Below are positions 1-7,596 of a stretch of DNA of 64,000 nucleotides, piece by piece (position 1 is the first letter of the stretch; the number at the start of each line of letters is the position of its first letter). Location: positions 62,001 to 126,000 of the forward strand of contig NZ_POUT01000010.1 in NCBI RefSeq assembly GCF_002890915.1. The letters are read 5' to 3'. The position numbers were made by a program, and so were the translations under genes. Under the pieces are notes generated by a model. The model saw nothing but the letters and a program-made list of their open reading frames with translations. It made no database searches and was not told the DNA's origin. This DNA comes from Stutzerimonas stutzeri. GTDB taxonomy: Bacteria; Pseudomonadota; Gammaproteobacteria; Pseudomonadales; Pseudomonadaceae.

Positions 1-393
1 GACTTCGGCAGCCGTCGTGCCGAACTGGAGCAGGCCGAAGCCAGCTACGACCAGACCGTGGCCAGCTACCGGCAGACGGTGCTCGACAGCTTCCGCGAAG
101 TCGAGGATTACCTGGTGCAATTGCGCGTGCTCGGGCAGGAGGCGCTGGTGCAGCGCGAAGCGCTGGAGTCGGCGCAGGAATCGCTACGGTTGATCGAGAA
201 CCAGTACCGCGCCGGCACCGTCGACTACCTGAGCGTGGCGACCATGCAGACCACCGCGTTGAACAACCAGCGCACCAACCTGACCCTGCTCGGCGATCGC
301 CTGACCGCCAGCGTGCTGCTGATCGCGGCGCTGGGCGGCGGCTGGGAGATCGACCAGCTCGCCCGGGAACCGGAGCTGTCCAACGCGCGCTGA
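1..393 (+). CDS. RND-type outer-membrane efflux channel, C-terminal end (partial)
   Basis: The frame is open from base 1 to a TGA at 391-393, so only the last 130 residues are in the window. The heptad-like, Gln/Glu/Ala-rich helices (RAELEQAEASYDQ, then ALESAQESLRLIENQYRAGTVDYLSV) are typical of the second helical hairpin of TolC/OprM/NodT outer-membrane factors, including the common YRAGTVDYLSV sequence. The family forms the outer-membrane duct of tripartite efflux pumps. The gene runs toward the next gene, which is on the opposite strand. The missing 5' part and presumably its inner-membrane partners lie outside the window, so the substrate cannot be named. Confidence 0.85.
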   Translation, partial: DFGSRRAELEQAEASYDQTVASYRQTVLDSFREVEDYLVQLRVLGQEALVQREALESAQESLRLIENQYRAGTVDYLSVATMQTTALNNQRTNLTLLGDRLTASVLLIAALGGGWEIDQLAREPELSNAR

Positions 394-423
394 CGGGCCG
401 GGAATCAGGTCGCCAGCGCGTGG

Positions 424-1662
424 TCATTGCAGTACCAGCTGGTCGCCGCGTTCCTGCTGCCAGTCCTCCAGGCTCGGCGCGGCTTCGTCGCCGTCCATGC
501 GGTGGATGATGGTGAAGTAGTCCTGCTTGAAGCGGTCCTGCATGACCTCGCTGCGATTCCTCACCCGCACCGCGTAGATGCTCTGCACGTTCTGGTGGTC
601 GAAGTCGCGCCAGTACTGTTCGCCCTTGAGCAGGCTATAGCGATGGTTCTCCAGGGCGCCGATCACCGCCTCGCTGTTCAGGCTGCCGGCCCGCTGCACG
701 GCGGCGGCCCATTGGCGGACGATGCCGTAGGCCGAGGCGGCGGTGCTGCCGGGGTAGGCCTGGTGCAGGGCGATGTAGCGGTCGACGAAGGCCTGGCCTT
801 CGGCGCTCTTCTCCATGGGCGGCACGCGCCAGGTCCAGGCTTCGGTGCCGATGACGTGCTCCATCACCAGCGGCCCGGCCTGTTCGACGATGCTCTGGGT
901 GAGGTTGGGCACGATGATCTGCATGCGCTTGCCAAGTTCGAGCGAGTGCGCCAGGCGCATGGTCTGCACCAGGTCCTGGCCGAGCAGGCTGATCACCAGC
1001 ATGTCCGCATCGCTGGCCGCGGCCTTCTGCAGCGCGCCCAGGTAGTCGCTGCGGCGCGCCCCGCGCGAGGGAATCTTCGAGTAGCCGTGGCGGGCGCGGT
1101 CGCGGCTGCGGGTCGCCTCGCGCAGCGCCTGTTCCATGCTGCTGCCCCAGGCATCGTCGAGACTGATGTAGTGGTAGCGCCGGTTCGGCATGTGCCAGCT
1201 CAGGTATTCGCCCAGTACCCGGGCGCTCATCCAGGCGCTGTTGGATTCGCGAAACAGATGGCGATGGCCCTCGTGCCCGGTGACTGCGTTGGCGTAGGCG
1301 AGGGTCGGGAAGTACAGCAGGCCCAGTTCGCGGGCGCGCTGGCCGGCGGCCAGGGCTTCCTCGCTGCTGGCTCCGCCGAGGATCATGGCCGCGCCCTGAT
1401 CGGCGAAGCGCTCGACATTGGCCTGTGCCTTCTGCGCCCGCGCCGCCGAGTTGAGGCTGACCAGTTGCAATGGCCGGCCGAGGATGCCGCCTTGCTGATT
1501 GAGCTGATCGATGGCGAGCAGCGCACCGCGGCGCAGCTCCAGCCCTTCGGACTTGTAGTTGCCGGTGCTCGGATGGTTGAGGCCGATGCGGATGGGCTCG
1601 GCCGCCTGCAGGGCGGGCAGGGCGCAGACGTACAGCACGGCAACCAGAACGGTTCGGAACAT
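424..1662 (-). CDS. Periplasmic substrate-binding protein (branched-chain amino acid/urea ABC type)
   Basis: 412 residues with a signal peptide of about 20 residues (MFRTVLVAVLYVCALPALQA, then AEPIRIGL). The mature part starts with the type I periplasmic binding fold pattern IRIGLNHPSTGNYKSEG, and continues LGRPLQLVSLNSAARAQKA and GGASSEEALAAG, typical of Leu/Ile/Val- or urea-type receptors. An AAGGAT ribosome site lies upstream of the ATG at 1660-1662. No permease or ATPase gene is adjacent, so it may work with a distant transporter or as a sensor partner. It is divergent from the quinoprotein gene over 278 bp, and binding proteins of this type are common beside Pseudomonas alcohol dehydrogenase genes. 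Ligand unknown. Confidence 0.8.
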   Translation of the reverse strand: MFRTVLVAVLYVCALPALQAAEPIRIGLNHPSTGNYKSEGLELRRGALLAIDQLNQQGGILGRPLQLVSLNSAARAQKAQANVERFADQGAAMILGGASSEEALAAGQRARELGLLYFPTLAYANAVTGHEGHRHLFRESNSAWMSARVLGEYLSWHMPNRRYHYISLDDAWGSSMEQALREATRSRDRARHGYSKIPSRGARRSDYLGALQKAAASDADMLVISLLGQDLVQTMRLAHSLELGKRMQIIVPNLTQSIVEQAGPLVMEHVIGTEAWTWRVPPMEKSAEGQAFVDRYIALHQAYPGSTAASAYGIVRQWAAAVQRAGSLNSEAVIGALENHRYSLLKGEQYWRDFDHQNVQSIYAVRVRNRSEVMQDRFKQDYFTIIHRMDGDEAAPSLEDWQQERGDQLVLQ

Positions 1663-1818
1663 GGCTCGTATCCTTGGGAGCAGGGAGCCTTCGTTGTACG
1701 GATTCGCGGGCGGCCGATGGAATTGTCTTTTCCGGCCGATCGGCTGCGACTTCGGTGCCGGTCCGGCCTCGCATATTTGCGCAAACCCGCGCCAGCCGTG
1801 GCTTCGGGCGGGGTATTG

Positions 1819-1833
1819 CTACCAAGGGAGGAG
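1819..1833. promoter_or_regulatory. Candidate operator upstream of the quinoprotein dehydrogenase gene
   Basis: The sequence CTACCAAGGGAGGAG lies about 108 bp upstream of the dehydrogenase ATG. A copy matching at 13 of 15 positions (CTACCAAATGAGGAG, 24451-24465) lies about 114 bp upstream of the aldehyde dehydrogenase ATG, on the same strand and at nearly the same distance. Two genes of one oxidation pathway sharing a motif at the same distance suggests a common activator site, for example for an ErbR/ExaE-type regulator. The regulator itself is not in the window, and the assignment is inference. Confidence 0.4.
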
Positions 1834-1940
1834 GAAAATCGACACTGCGGGCAATTGTTGCAGGGGCGGGGCGAACCAAGAATCTGCAGCAGACCGGGAA
1901 AATTTCCCGGCATAACAATGAACCCGCAGAGGTAGCCGCA

Positions 1941-3716
1941 ATGAAGCACACCGGTCTTCGCAAGCCCTTCGCCCTGACGGCGCTATGCGCCGCGGTGGCG
2001 ATGACCAGCCTGTCAGCCTGGGCCGTCACCGACCAGGAAATCCTCAACGACGCCAAATCCACCGACCAGATCGTCACCAACGGTCTGGGCCTGCAAGGCC
2101 AGCGCTACAGCCCGCTGGACAAGCTGAATGCCAACAACGTCAGCCAGCTGCGGCCGGTCTGGGGCTTCTCCCTGGGTGGCGAGAAGCAGCGCGGCCAGGA
2201 AGCGCAGCCGCTGGTCAAGGACGGCGTGATGTACATCACCGGCTCCTACTCGCGGGTCTACGCGATCGATGCCCGCAGCGGCAAGGAACTGTGGCAGTAC
2301 GACGCCCGCCTGCCCGACGGCATCATGCCATGCTGTGACGTGATCAACCGCGGTGTGGCGCTGTACGGCGACCTGGTGATCTTCGGCACCCTCGACGCCA
2401 AGCTGGTGGCGCTGAACAAGGACACCGGCAAGGTGGTCTGGAAGAAGACCGTGGCCGACTACAAGGCCGGCTACTCGCTGACCGCCGCGCCGCTGGTGGT
2501 GAAGGGCAAGCTGATCACCGGCGTATCCGGCGGTGAGTTCGGCGTGGTCGGCAAGATCGAGGCCTACGATCCGAAGAACGGCGAACTGCTGTGGACCCGC
2601 CCGACCGTCGAGGGCCACATGGGCTACGTCTGGAAGGACGGCAAGAAGATCGAGAACGGCATTTCCGGCGGCGAAGCCGGCAAGAGCTGGCCGGGCGACC
2701 TGTGGAAGACCGGTGGCGCCGCGACCTGGCTGGGCGGCTACTATGACCCGGATACCGATTCGCTGCTGTTCGGCACCGGCAACCCGTCGCCGTGGAACTC
2801 GCACCTGCGCCCGGGGGACAACCTGTACTCCTCTTCGCGCCTGGCCCTCGACCCGGACGACGGCTCGATCAAATGGCACTTCCAGTCCACCCCGCATGAC
2901 GGCTGGGACTTCGATGGTGTCAACGAGCTGATTTCCTTCGACTACCAGGACGGTGGCAAGACCATCAAGGCCGCTGGTACGGCCGACCGCAACGGCTTCT
3001 TCTACGTGCTCGACCGCACCAACGGCAAGTTCATCCGCGGCTTCCCCTTCGTCGACAAGATCACCTGGGCCAAGGGCCTGGACAAGGACGGCCGTCCGCT
3101 CTACGACGAGGCCAACCGTCCCGGCGCGCCGGGTGGCGCGGACAAGGGCAAGTCGGTATTCGTCGCGCCTTCGTTCCTCGGCGGCAAGAACTGGATGCCA
3201 ATGGCCTACAGCCAGGACACCGGGCTGTTCTACGTGCCGTCCAACGAATGGGGCATGGATATCTGGAACGAAGGTGTCGCCTACAAGAAGGGGGCGGCCT
3301 ATCTCGGCGCCGGCTTCACCATCCATCCGCTGAACGAGGACTACATCGGCGTGCTGCGCGCCATCGATCCGAAGACCGGCAAGGAAGTCTGGCGCTACAA
3401 GAACTACGCGCCGCTGTGGGGCGGGGTACTGGCCACCAAGGGCAACCTGGTATTCACCGGCAACCCCGAGGGCTACCTGATGGCCTTCGATGCCAAGACC
3501 GGCAAGAAACTCTATGAGTTCAACACCGGCTCCGGCGTGATCGGCTCCCCGGTCACCTGGGAAATGGACGGCGAGCAGTACGTCTCCGTGCTGTCCGGCT
3601 GGGGTGGCGCGGTGCCGCTGTGGGGCGGCGAAGTCGCCAAGCGCGTGAAGGAATTCAACCAGGGCGGCATGGTCTGGACCTTCAAGCTACCGAAGGACCT
3701 GGTCGCCAAGCGCTGA
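1941..3716 (+). CDS. pedH: PQQ-dependent quinoprotein alcohol dehydrogenase, probably lanthanide-type (PedH-like)
   Basis: 591 residues with a signal peptide (MKHTGLRKPFALTALCAAVAM...SAWA), so it acts in the periplasm, oxidising primary alcohols with PQQ. Tryptophan-docking propeller repeats run through the protein (for example VYAIDARSGKELWQYDA). The adjacent-cysteine ring of the family is present (MPCCDV). Metal and catalytic residues are visible: Glu in SGGEFGVVG, Asn in GTGNPSPWN, catalytic Asp323 in GWDFDGVNE, and Asp325 two residues later. That second Asp is the signature of lanthanide-dependent enzymes (XoxF, PedH); calcium enzymes have Ala or Ser there. The length is close to PedH and shorter than ExaA/PedE. 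The ATG at 1941 is preferred because the signal peptide follows it directly; the frame is open further upstream. No cytochrome c550 gene (exaB) follows; a terminator does. Confidence 0.88.
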   Translation: MKHTGLRKPFALTALCAAVAMTSLSAWAVTDQEILNDAKSTDQIVTNGLGLQGQRYSPLDKLNANNVSQLRPVWGFSLGGEKQRGQEAQPLVKDGVMYITGSYSRVYAIDARSGKELWQYDARLPDGIMPCCDVINRGVALYGDLVIFGTLDAKLVALNKDTGKVVWKKTVADYKAGYSLTAAPLVVKGKLITGVSGGEFGVVGKIEAYDPKNGELLWTRPTVEGHMGYVWKDGKKIENGISGGEAGKSWPGDLWKTGGAATWLGGYYDPDTDSLLFGTGNPSPWNSHLRPGDNLYSSSRLALDPDDGSIKWHFQSTPHDGWDFDGVNELISFDYQDGGKTIKAAGTADRNGFFYVLDRTNGKFIRGFPFVDKITWAKGLDKDGRPLYDEANRPGAPGGADKGKSVFVAPSFLGGKNWMPMAYSQDTGLFYVPSNEWGMDIWNEGVAYKKGAAYLGAGFTIHPLNEDYIGVLRAIDPKTGKEVWRYKNYAPLWGGVLATKGNLVFTGNPEGYLMAFDAKTGKKLYEFNTGSGVIGSPVTWEMDGEQYVSVLSGWGGAVPLWGGEVAKRVKEFNQGGMVWTFKLPKDLVAKR

Positions 3717-3733
3717 TCGGGGGGCGACAAGAG

Positions 3734-3760
3734 AAGGCCGGCTAATCGCCGGCCTTTTTT
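3734..3760 (+). terminator. Rho-independent terminator of the quinoprotein gene
   Basis: A perfect 9-bp stem (AAGGCCGGC, loop TAATC, GCCGGCCTT) is followed by a T run, 17 bases after the dehydrogenase stop. It indicates that the gene is transcribed alone. Confidence 0.9.
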
Positions 3761-3761
3761 G

Positions 3762-4112
3762 TGTGCGCCAGAGGTGGCGTATAGCGCCGTGACTGGAGCC
3801 GCCGGGTTCGCCGTGGTGGTGAAGCAGGCGATTTGGAGGTGAAGTCCTCGACTCACTCGGCAAGGCGAAGTGTTAGCCGGAGGCGTGTGCGTACCAGCGC
3901 GTAGTCAGCAACAAGGGAGCGCCGGGTGCCAATGGCATGACGGTGCCGACTTGGCCGGCCATGTAAAAAACAGTACATCAACGTGCTCGGACTGTACCCG
4001 TTCGCGGTGCCGGAAGAGGGCGCCCGAGGCGAGCTGCAGTCGTTGCACAACCCTGATGATCTCTGAGCTTAGGTGGCCGCCGGTCAGGTAGAACAGCCGG
4101 CGCCATGATCCT
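3762..4112. other. Intergenic stretch with a possible gene remnant
   Basis: No intact gene is seen. On the plus strand, 3971-4066 reads as a protein-like tail of 31 residues (QYINVLGLYPFAVPEE, continuing to LQSLHNPDDL and TGA), but the frame is closed upstream by a TGA at 3938-3940 and has no start or ribosome site. It may be the 3' end of a decayed gene or an inserted fragment. The family is not recognised. Confidence 0.3.
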
Positions 4113-4712
4113 TTACTGGGAAACAGGGCAGCTCTTGGCGGCGGCCTGGAGCGCCTTGGCGTAGTCCACGTAGGTTTCGGGGTCGTAGGGTTCGGCGGTT
4201 ATGCCAAAACTCGACTCGCCGTCGTACTCGATTTCCTGCCAAACCTTCAAGATCCACTGCCTCCCTTCATGCTTGGCCAGTAAGTCAAAGACGTGGCTAT
4301 TGAGGTCACTGTTCTCGCCAAGAAAGGAGCTGTAATAACTCAGGTTCTTGTACCAGTCAGGCATCGCCGTGATGGCTCGGATGGCCGCTTTCGCAAGTTG
4401 TTCATCCGCGTCACTCAAGGCATACATATCGCGAATAGTGAGCTTATTGGCTCGTTCCAGCGCCGCCACCGGTACGGGTAGCGGCTTGCGGCTGATGAGG
4501 CGTGTGCGGCCGCAGTGGAAAACCCAGAGCCCGGTTTTTACATAATCGTCGGCATAGATCACTACGCCGTTGCCCATGTCCGTCTTGTATACGCTCGTCA
4601 TCATCTTGAACCCGTAGTAGCTGGCTACCAGCAGTAGCGGAGAGAGAATGGCTGTTGCGATCCAGAAGGTCTTACTTCGGTAGAAACTCAAAGTGGCCTC
4701 CCGGTACGCCAA
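4113..4712 (-). CDS. Membrane-anchored candidate immunity protein for the PAAR effector
   Basis: 199 residues, not recognised as a known family. One hydrophobic segment near residues 16-38 (FWIATAILSPLLLVASYY) suggests an N-terminal anchor with the remaining 160 residues in the periplasm. The gene overlaps the end of the upstream PAAR effector gene by 41 bp on the same strand, the usual arrangement of an effector and its cognate immunity protein. The role is inferred from that position only. The start could be slightly downstream, but later ATG codons would remove the membrane segment. Base composition is lower in GC than in the neighbouring genes, in line with acquisition as a cassette. Confidence 0.55.
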   Translation of the reverse strand: MAYREATLSFYRSKTFWIATAILSPLLLVASYYGFKMMTSVYKTDMGNGVVIYADDYVKTGLWVFHCGRTRLISRKPLPVPVAALERANKLTIRDMYALSDADEQLAKAAIRAITAMPDWYKNLSYYSSFLGENSDLNSHVFDLLAKHEGRQWILKVWQEIEYDGESSFGITAEPYDPETYVDYAKALQAAAKSCPVSQ

Positions 4713-5943
4713 GGGGTGTTTCGCCTGAGATCACGGGATTTATGGCGCCCATGGTCTGGTAGGTGAAATCAAGCATGTTGTTATTGCTCTCTCGCTCCTT
4801 GGCCAGCGCACGCCATTTCCTACACCATTCTTCCCCAGGCGCGGCGTTATCGCTGATCCCGCACAGCTTGCCCAACTGGCGCTCCTCGAATGAGCCCCAG
4901 GTGTTCTTGTAGTCCGACCGGCGAACGAAGGCGCGCACCTTGGTCTGCAAGTGATCGGCTAGCAACTGCGCCAGGCTCTCGTTGGTTTGTGGGAAGAACT
5001 GGATGCCGTCCTCGATGGGGAAGTCCGAGCGGTTGCCCATGCCGGTCCGACAGGCGTAGCTGTCGATCCGCGCCGTGCTGGAGAACGCCAGAGGTGAAAT
5101 CTTGTTGTAGCTCAGTACGTCGAGGGACATCTGAAAGTCCCCGGCGAGCTGATAACCGAAGGCGATCCGATGTGGTACGCCATGGCTGAACAGCGACAGG
5201 TGCTCGATGGGCGACTGTTGGCGGTCCTTGCCCTTATTCAGGTAGTCAATCAGCTCATTGGCGTTCGTCACGGAGACAAGCTCTGTGCCATAAGCCTTCG
5301 CAGAACTGCGGGCAGCACTGAGCATCGCATCGGTGTATGACGGGGTAAACACCACCAGTGTCCGCGCCAGGGCAGGCTTGCTGCGTTTGAATTCGGCCAA
5401 TTCGCGCACGGCTTGGCCGATGAACATCATCTTGTTGCCCGAGCCTTTGTCGTGCTGGCTGCCGGCAACGGCGATCAGCTCGGGCGTCAGCGGTTTCTTG
5501 GCGGCTGTTGGGGCGGAGCTCCCCGGTTGCACCAGAGCGCCGGACAGCAAGGCACGTTGTTCCAGTTGCGGATCGGCCAGCAGCTCCGTCATGAGCTGAT
5601 CGTCCACCGCACCATCCGGGCGGATGGCACCGAGCTTGGCAAAGTCCACGATGGCCTGAGTTGCCGTGCCGCCGAACTGGAAGCCACCGAAGGTGTCGGG
5701 GCTGCCCGAAACGATGCTGCCGCCATGGCTGGTCGGGCTGCCCAGATACGCCAAGGGCCGGTAGTCGATGATGATGGACGGAAAGCCCGTGGTAATGACG
5801 GCGCCACAGCCGCAGACGTCGCCAACGCGCGCGGCACCCAGGAAGTTGATCTGCGTATCGGGAGAAGCGGAAGTGATGGGCGAGGTGCCGTGGCCGGGGA
5901 TCGGGCAAACGTGCATATCGCCAAGTCGTGCAGCCGGGATCAT
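4672..5943 (-). CDS. PAAR-domain protein with C-terminal caspase-like domain, probable type VI effector
   Basis: 423 residues from the ATG at 5941-5943, which has an AAGGA ribosome site; the frame is open further upstream but without a better start. Residues 1 to about 95 are a PAAR domain (MIPAARLGDMHVCPIPGHG, GAARVGDVCGCGAVITTG), which caps the VgrG spike of type VI secretion. Residues about 190-300 show an alternating strand/helix pattern: RTLVVFTPSY, then IEHLSLFSHG with His254, then ARIDSYACRTG with Cys298. A hydrophobic strand ending in His-Gly and a second ending in Ala-Cys is the dyad pattern of clan CD peptidases (caspases, gingipains, CHAT). I infer a protease toxin; no database check was possible. 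No vgrG or other secretion gene is nearby. Confidence 0.72.
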   Translation of the reverse strand: MIPAARLGDMHVCPIPGHGTSPITSASPDTQINFLGAARVGDVCGCGAVITTGFPSIIIDYRPLAYLGSPTSHGGSIVSGSPDTFGGFQFGGTATQAIVDFAKLGAIRPDGAVDDQLMTELLADPQLEQRALLSGALVQPGSSAPTAAKKPLTPELIAVAGSQHDKGSGNKMMFIGQAVRELAEFKRSKPALARTLVVFTPSYTDAMLSAARSSAKAYGTELVSVTNANELIDYLNKGKDRQQSPIEHLSLFSHGVPHRIAFGYQLAGDFQMSLDVLSYNKISPLAFSSTARIDSYACRTGMGNRSDFPIEDGIQFFPQTNESLAQLLADHLQTKVRAFVRRSDYKNTWGSFEERQLGKLCGISDNAAPGEEWCRKWRALAKERESNNNMLDFTYQTMGAINPVISGETPLGVPGGHFEFLPK

Positions 5944-6209
5944 GCCATTCCTTGGTGAGAGTCGACGGGTGGCCGAATGATAACCGCCCAGGACTGCACA
6001 TACTGCAAACCCCTGCGCAACTAGCCTGTGTAACGCCTCGGGAACCCTCAAGAGGGGCATGGCGGGAGCTTAAATACACTCCCCTGGATCGCCTGGTCCA
6101 CAAGCACTGCGGCAACAGCTCACGCCGATCTTCGATTCTTTATTCTCGGACTGCAGCTACGGTGGTTGTGAAACTGCCTCCTGCTCGAATCTCTCGGAAA
6201 GAGTCCGGA

Positions 6210-7073
6210 TCAGGTGCCGACGTTGTAGTCGATGACCAGTTCCTGTGGCTGGGCATCGGCCAGTTCGCGTACTGCGGTAGCGCTTGCCTGTGTGCGACTG
6301 CGGTATTCGCTGGGCGTGAGGCCGGAGAATTGCTTGAACACCCGGGCGAAGTACGAGGGATCGCGAAAACCCGCTTCGTAGCCGATGGTGGTGATGGGCA
6401 TCTGGCTGTTGTCGAGGCGGTCCTTGGCGAATTCCATGCGCTTGCCGAGCATGTACTCCAGGTAGCAAACGCCGTACACGTCCTTGAACAGGCGGCTGAA
6501 GCGCGAGGGTGTCATGCCGCAGAGCTGCGCGAGTTCCTTCTGGTCGAGGTTTTCGCAGAAATGCCGGTCGATGTGCTGAAGGGCGCGGCCGAGCTGCTGG
6601 TGCTTCTGATGCTGGACCGTCAGCCGGATGCTGGGGGGCACGTCCGGGTAATGCTCGCTCAGCACGGTCCTGGCGCCCCGGCTGCTCTGGCGCAGTTCGC
6701 AAAGCCGCTGCAGCGCTTGCCGGTAGCGCTGCAACTCGTTCGGCGACAGCGGCAGCGTGATGTATTCCCAGACCTGTGAGCGCATCGCCCACACCGCCAG
6801 CTCCTCGGAGTGCTGGACGGTGAACATGGTGATCGGGATCGACGGCGTGCTGCGCTTGACCTGCTGCAGCTGATTCAGGCCGAGCGCATCCGGATGATCG
6901 AAATGCATGCAGATCATGTCGATCCGTCGGCCCCGCGCGCTATCGGCGAGGCTGTGTCCCTGTACCAGGCGGCATTCGCTGAACCCGGTGAACTGGCTCA
7001 TCAGCGCCTCGGTACTACGGTCGTGGGTCAGGTCGACCCAGAGAAGATACGGTCCCTGCGGAGAGTTAGACAT
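6210..7073 (-). CDS. AraC-family regulator with an N-terminal degenerate receiver-like domain
   Basis: 287 residues from ATG 7071-7073. The C-terminal 100 residues are an AraC double helix-turn-helix (LAQLCGMTPSRFSRLFKDVYG and ITTIGYEAGFRDPSYFARVFKQFSGLTPSEYR, written here as separate blocks). The N-terminal 130 residues resemble a response-regulator receiver (YLLWVDLTHD, IDMICMHFDHPDALGL, ITMFTVQHSEE, YITLPLSP), but the usual phospho-acceptor Asp and the conserved Lys before Pro appear replaced, so it may be a pseudo-receiver. The gene is divergent from the Flp/Tad pilus operon over 305 bp, which makes it the obvious candidate regulator of that operon; this is inference. Confidence 0.8.
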   Translation of the reverse strand: MSNSPQGPYLLWVDLTHDRSTEALMSQFTGFSECRLVQGHSLADSARGRRIDMICMHFDHPDALGLNQLQQVKRSTPSIPITMFTVQHSEELAVWAMRSQVWEYITLPLSPNELQRYRQALQRLCELRQSSRGARTVLSEHYPDVPPSIRLTVQHQKHQQLGRALQHIDRHFCENLDQKELAQLCGMTPSRFSRLFKDVYGVCYLEYMLGKRMEFAKDRLDNSQMPITTIGYEAGFRDPSYFARVFKQFSGLTPSEYRSRTQASATAVRELADAQPQELVIDYNVGT

Positions 7074-7255
7074 CTGCACTAGCTCTGCTCTTCTGCTTGT
7101 CCTTACAGACAGTATTGGCAATCGGCCAGCATGAGTAGGAACGGATTCTGCTAAGCAGGCGCAAGGATGGCTATTTGCCGTTATGAAACTCCGCCATAAG
7201 TACGCCAGATGCCTCGTTCGACATGGCCAGGCGCCTCGCTTCGCACGCGGAAACT

Positions 7256-7287
7256 GAGTCCTAGCGACGCGCAAAAGAGTCCTAACG
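7256..7287. promoter_or_regulatory. Tandem direct repeats in the flp promoter region
   Basis: Two direct repeats, GAGTCCTAGCG (7256-7266) and GAGTCCTAACG (7277-7287), match at 10 of 11 positions and start 21 bp apart, about two helical turns. They lie about 90-120 bp upstream of the flp ATG, between the AraC-type regulator gene and the pilus operon (7074-7378). Spacing and position suit binding by an AraC-type protein. Nothing else was recognised in this 305-bp interval. Confidence 0.45.
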
Positions 7288-7378
7288 CCGGGTCCGGTCC
7301 GCTGACTAGTGTTCACCCCGTGCGGCGCAAGGAGCGCTGCCGGCCGTTGAACAACCACTCTTGAGTGAGGTGAGCGAA

Positions 7379-7570
7379 ATGACCATTCAAACCATCAGGA
7401 CCGCGCTACTGAAGTTCGCGAAGGACGAGAACGGGCTGACCATCGTCGAGTATGCGGTGGCCGGAGGGCTGATCACGGCTGCGGTAGCGGCCATGTTCGT
7501 CACCCTGGGCGGTGAGGTGAATACCAAGATCACGGCGCTGTGTTCTGCCGTGAAAGGTGCCGACTGCTAG
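7379..7570 (+). CDS. flp: Flp type IVb pilin
   Basis: 63 residues, the major subunit of the Tad pilus used in surface adhesion. The leader ends in ENG and the mature protein would start LTIVEYAVAGGLITAA: Gly19 before the cut, Glu at +5 and Tyr at +6 are the Flp-family processing signature, giving a mature pilin of 44 residues. A GAGGTGAGCGAA ribosome site precedes ATG 7379, which is preferred over an upstream GTG/ATG-less extension at 7361. It is the first gene of the pilus operon and is followed by its processing enzyme. Confidence 0.92.
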   Translation: MTIQTIRTALLKFAKDENGLTIVEYAVAGGLITAAVAAMFVTLGGEVNTKITALCSAVKGADC

Positions 7571-7596
7571 CTGTCGACCTCTTCCAGGGAGACGCC

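Noticed and set aside
427..1935. Long plus-strand reading frame of 502 codons opposite the binding-protein gene
   Set aside because: It is antisense to a well-supported gene with signal peptide and family motifs. Its Ala/Gly/Val/Leu-rich composition is typical of the opposite strand of GC-rich genes.
1674..1940. N-terminal extension of the quinoprotein dehydrogenase
   Set aside because: The signal peptide starts at ATG 1941 and the upstream part has no family similarity and covers the promoter motif.
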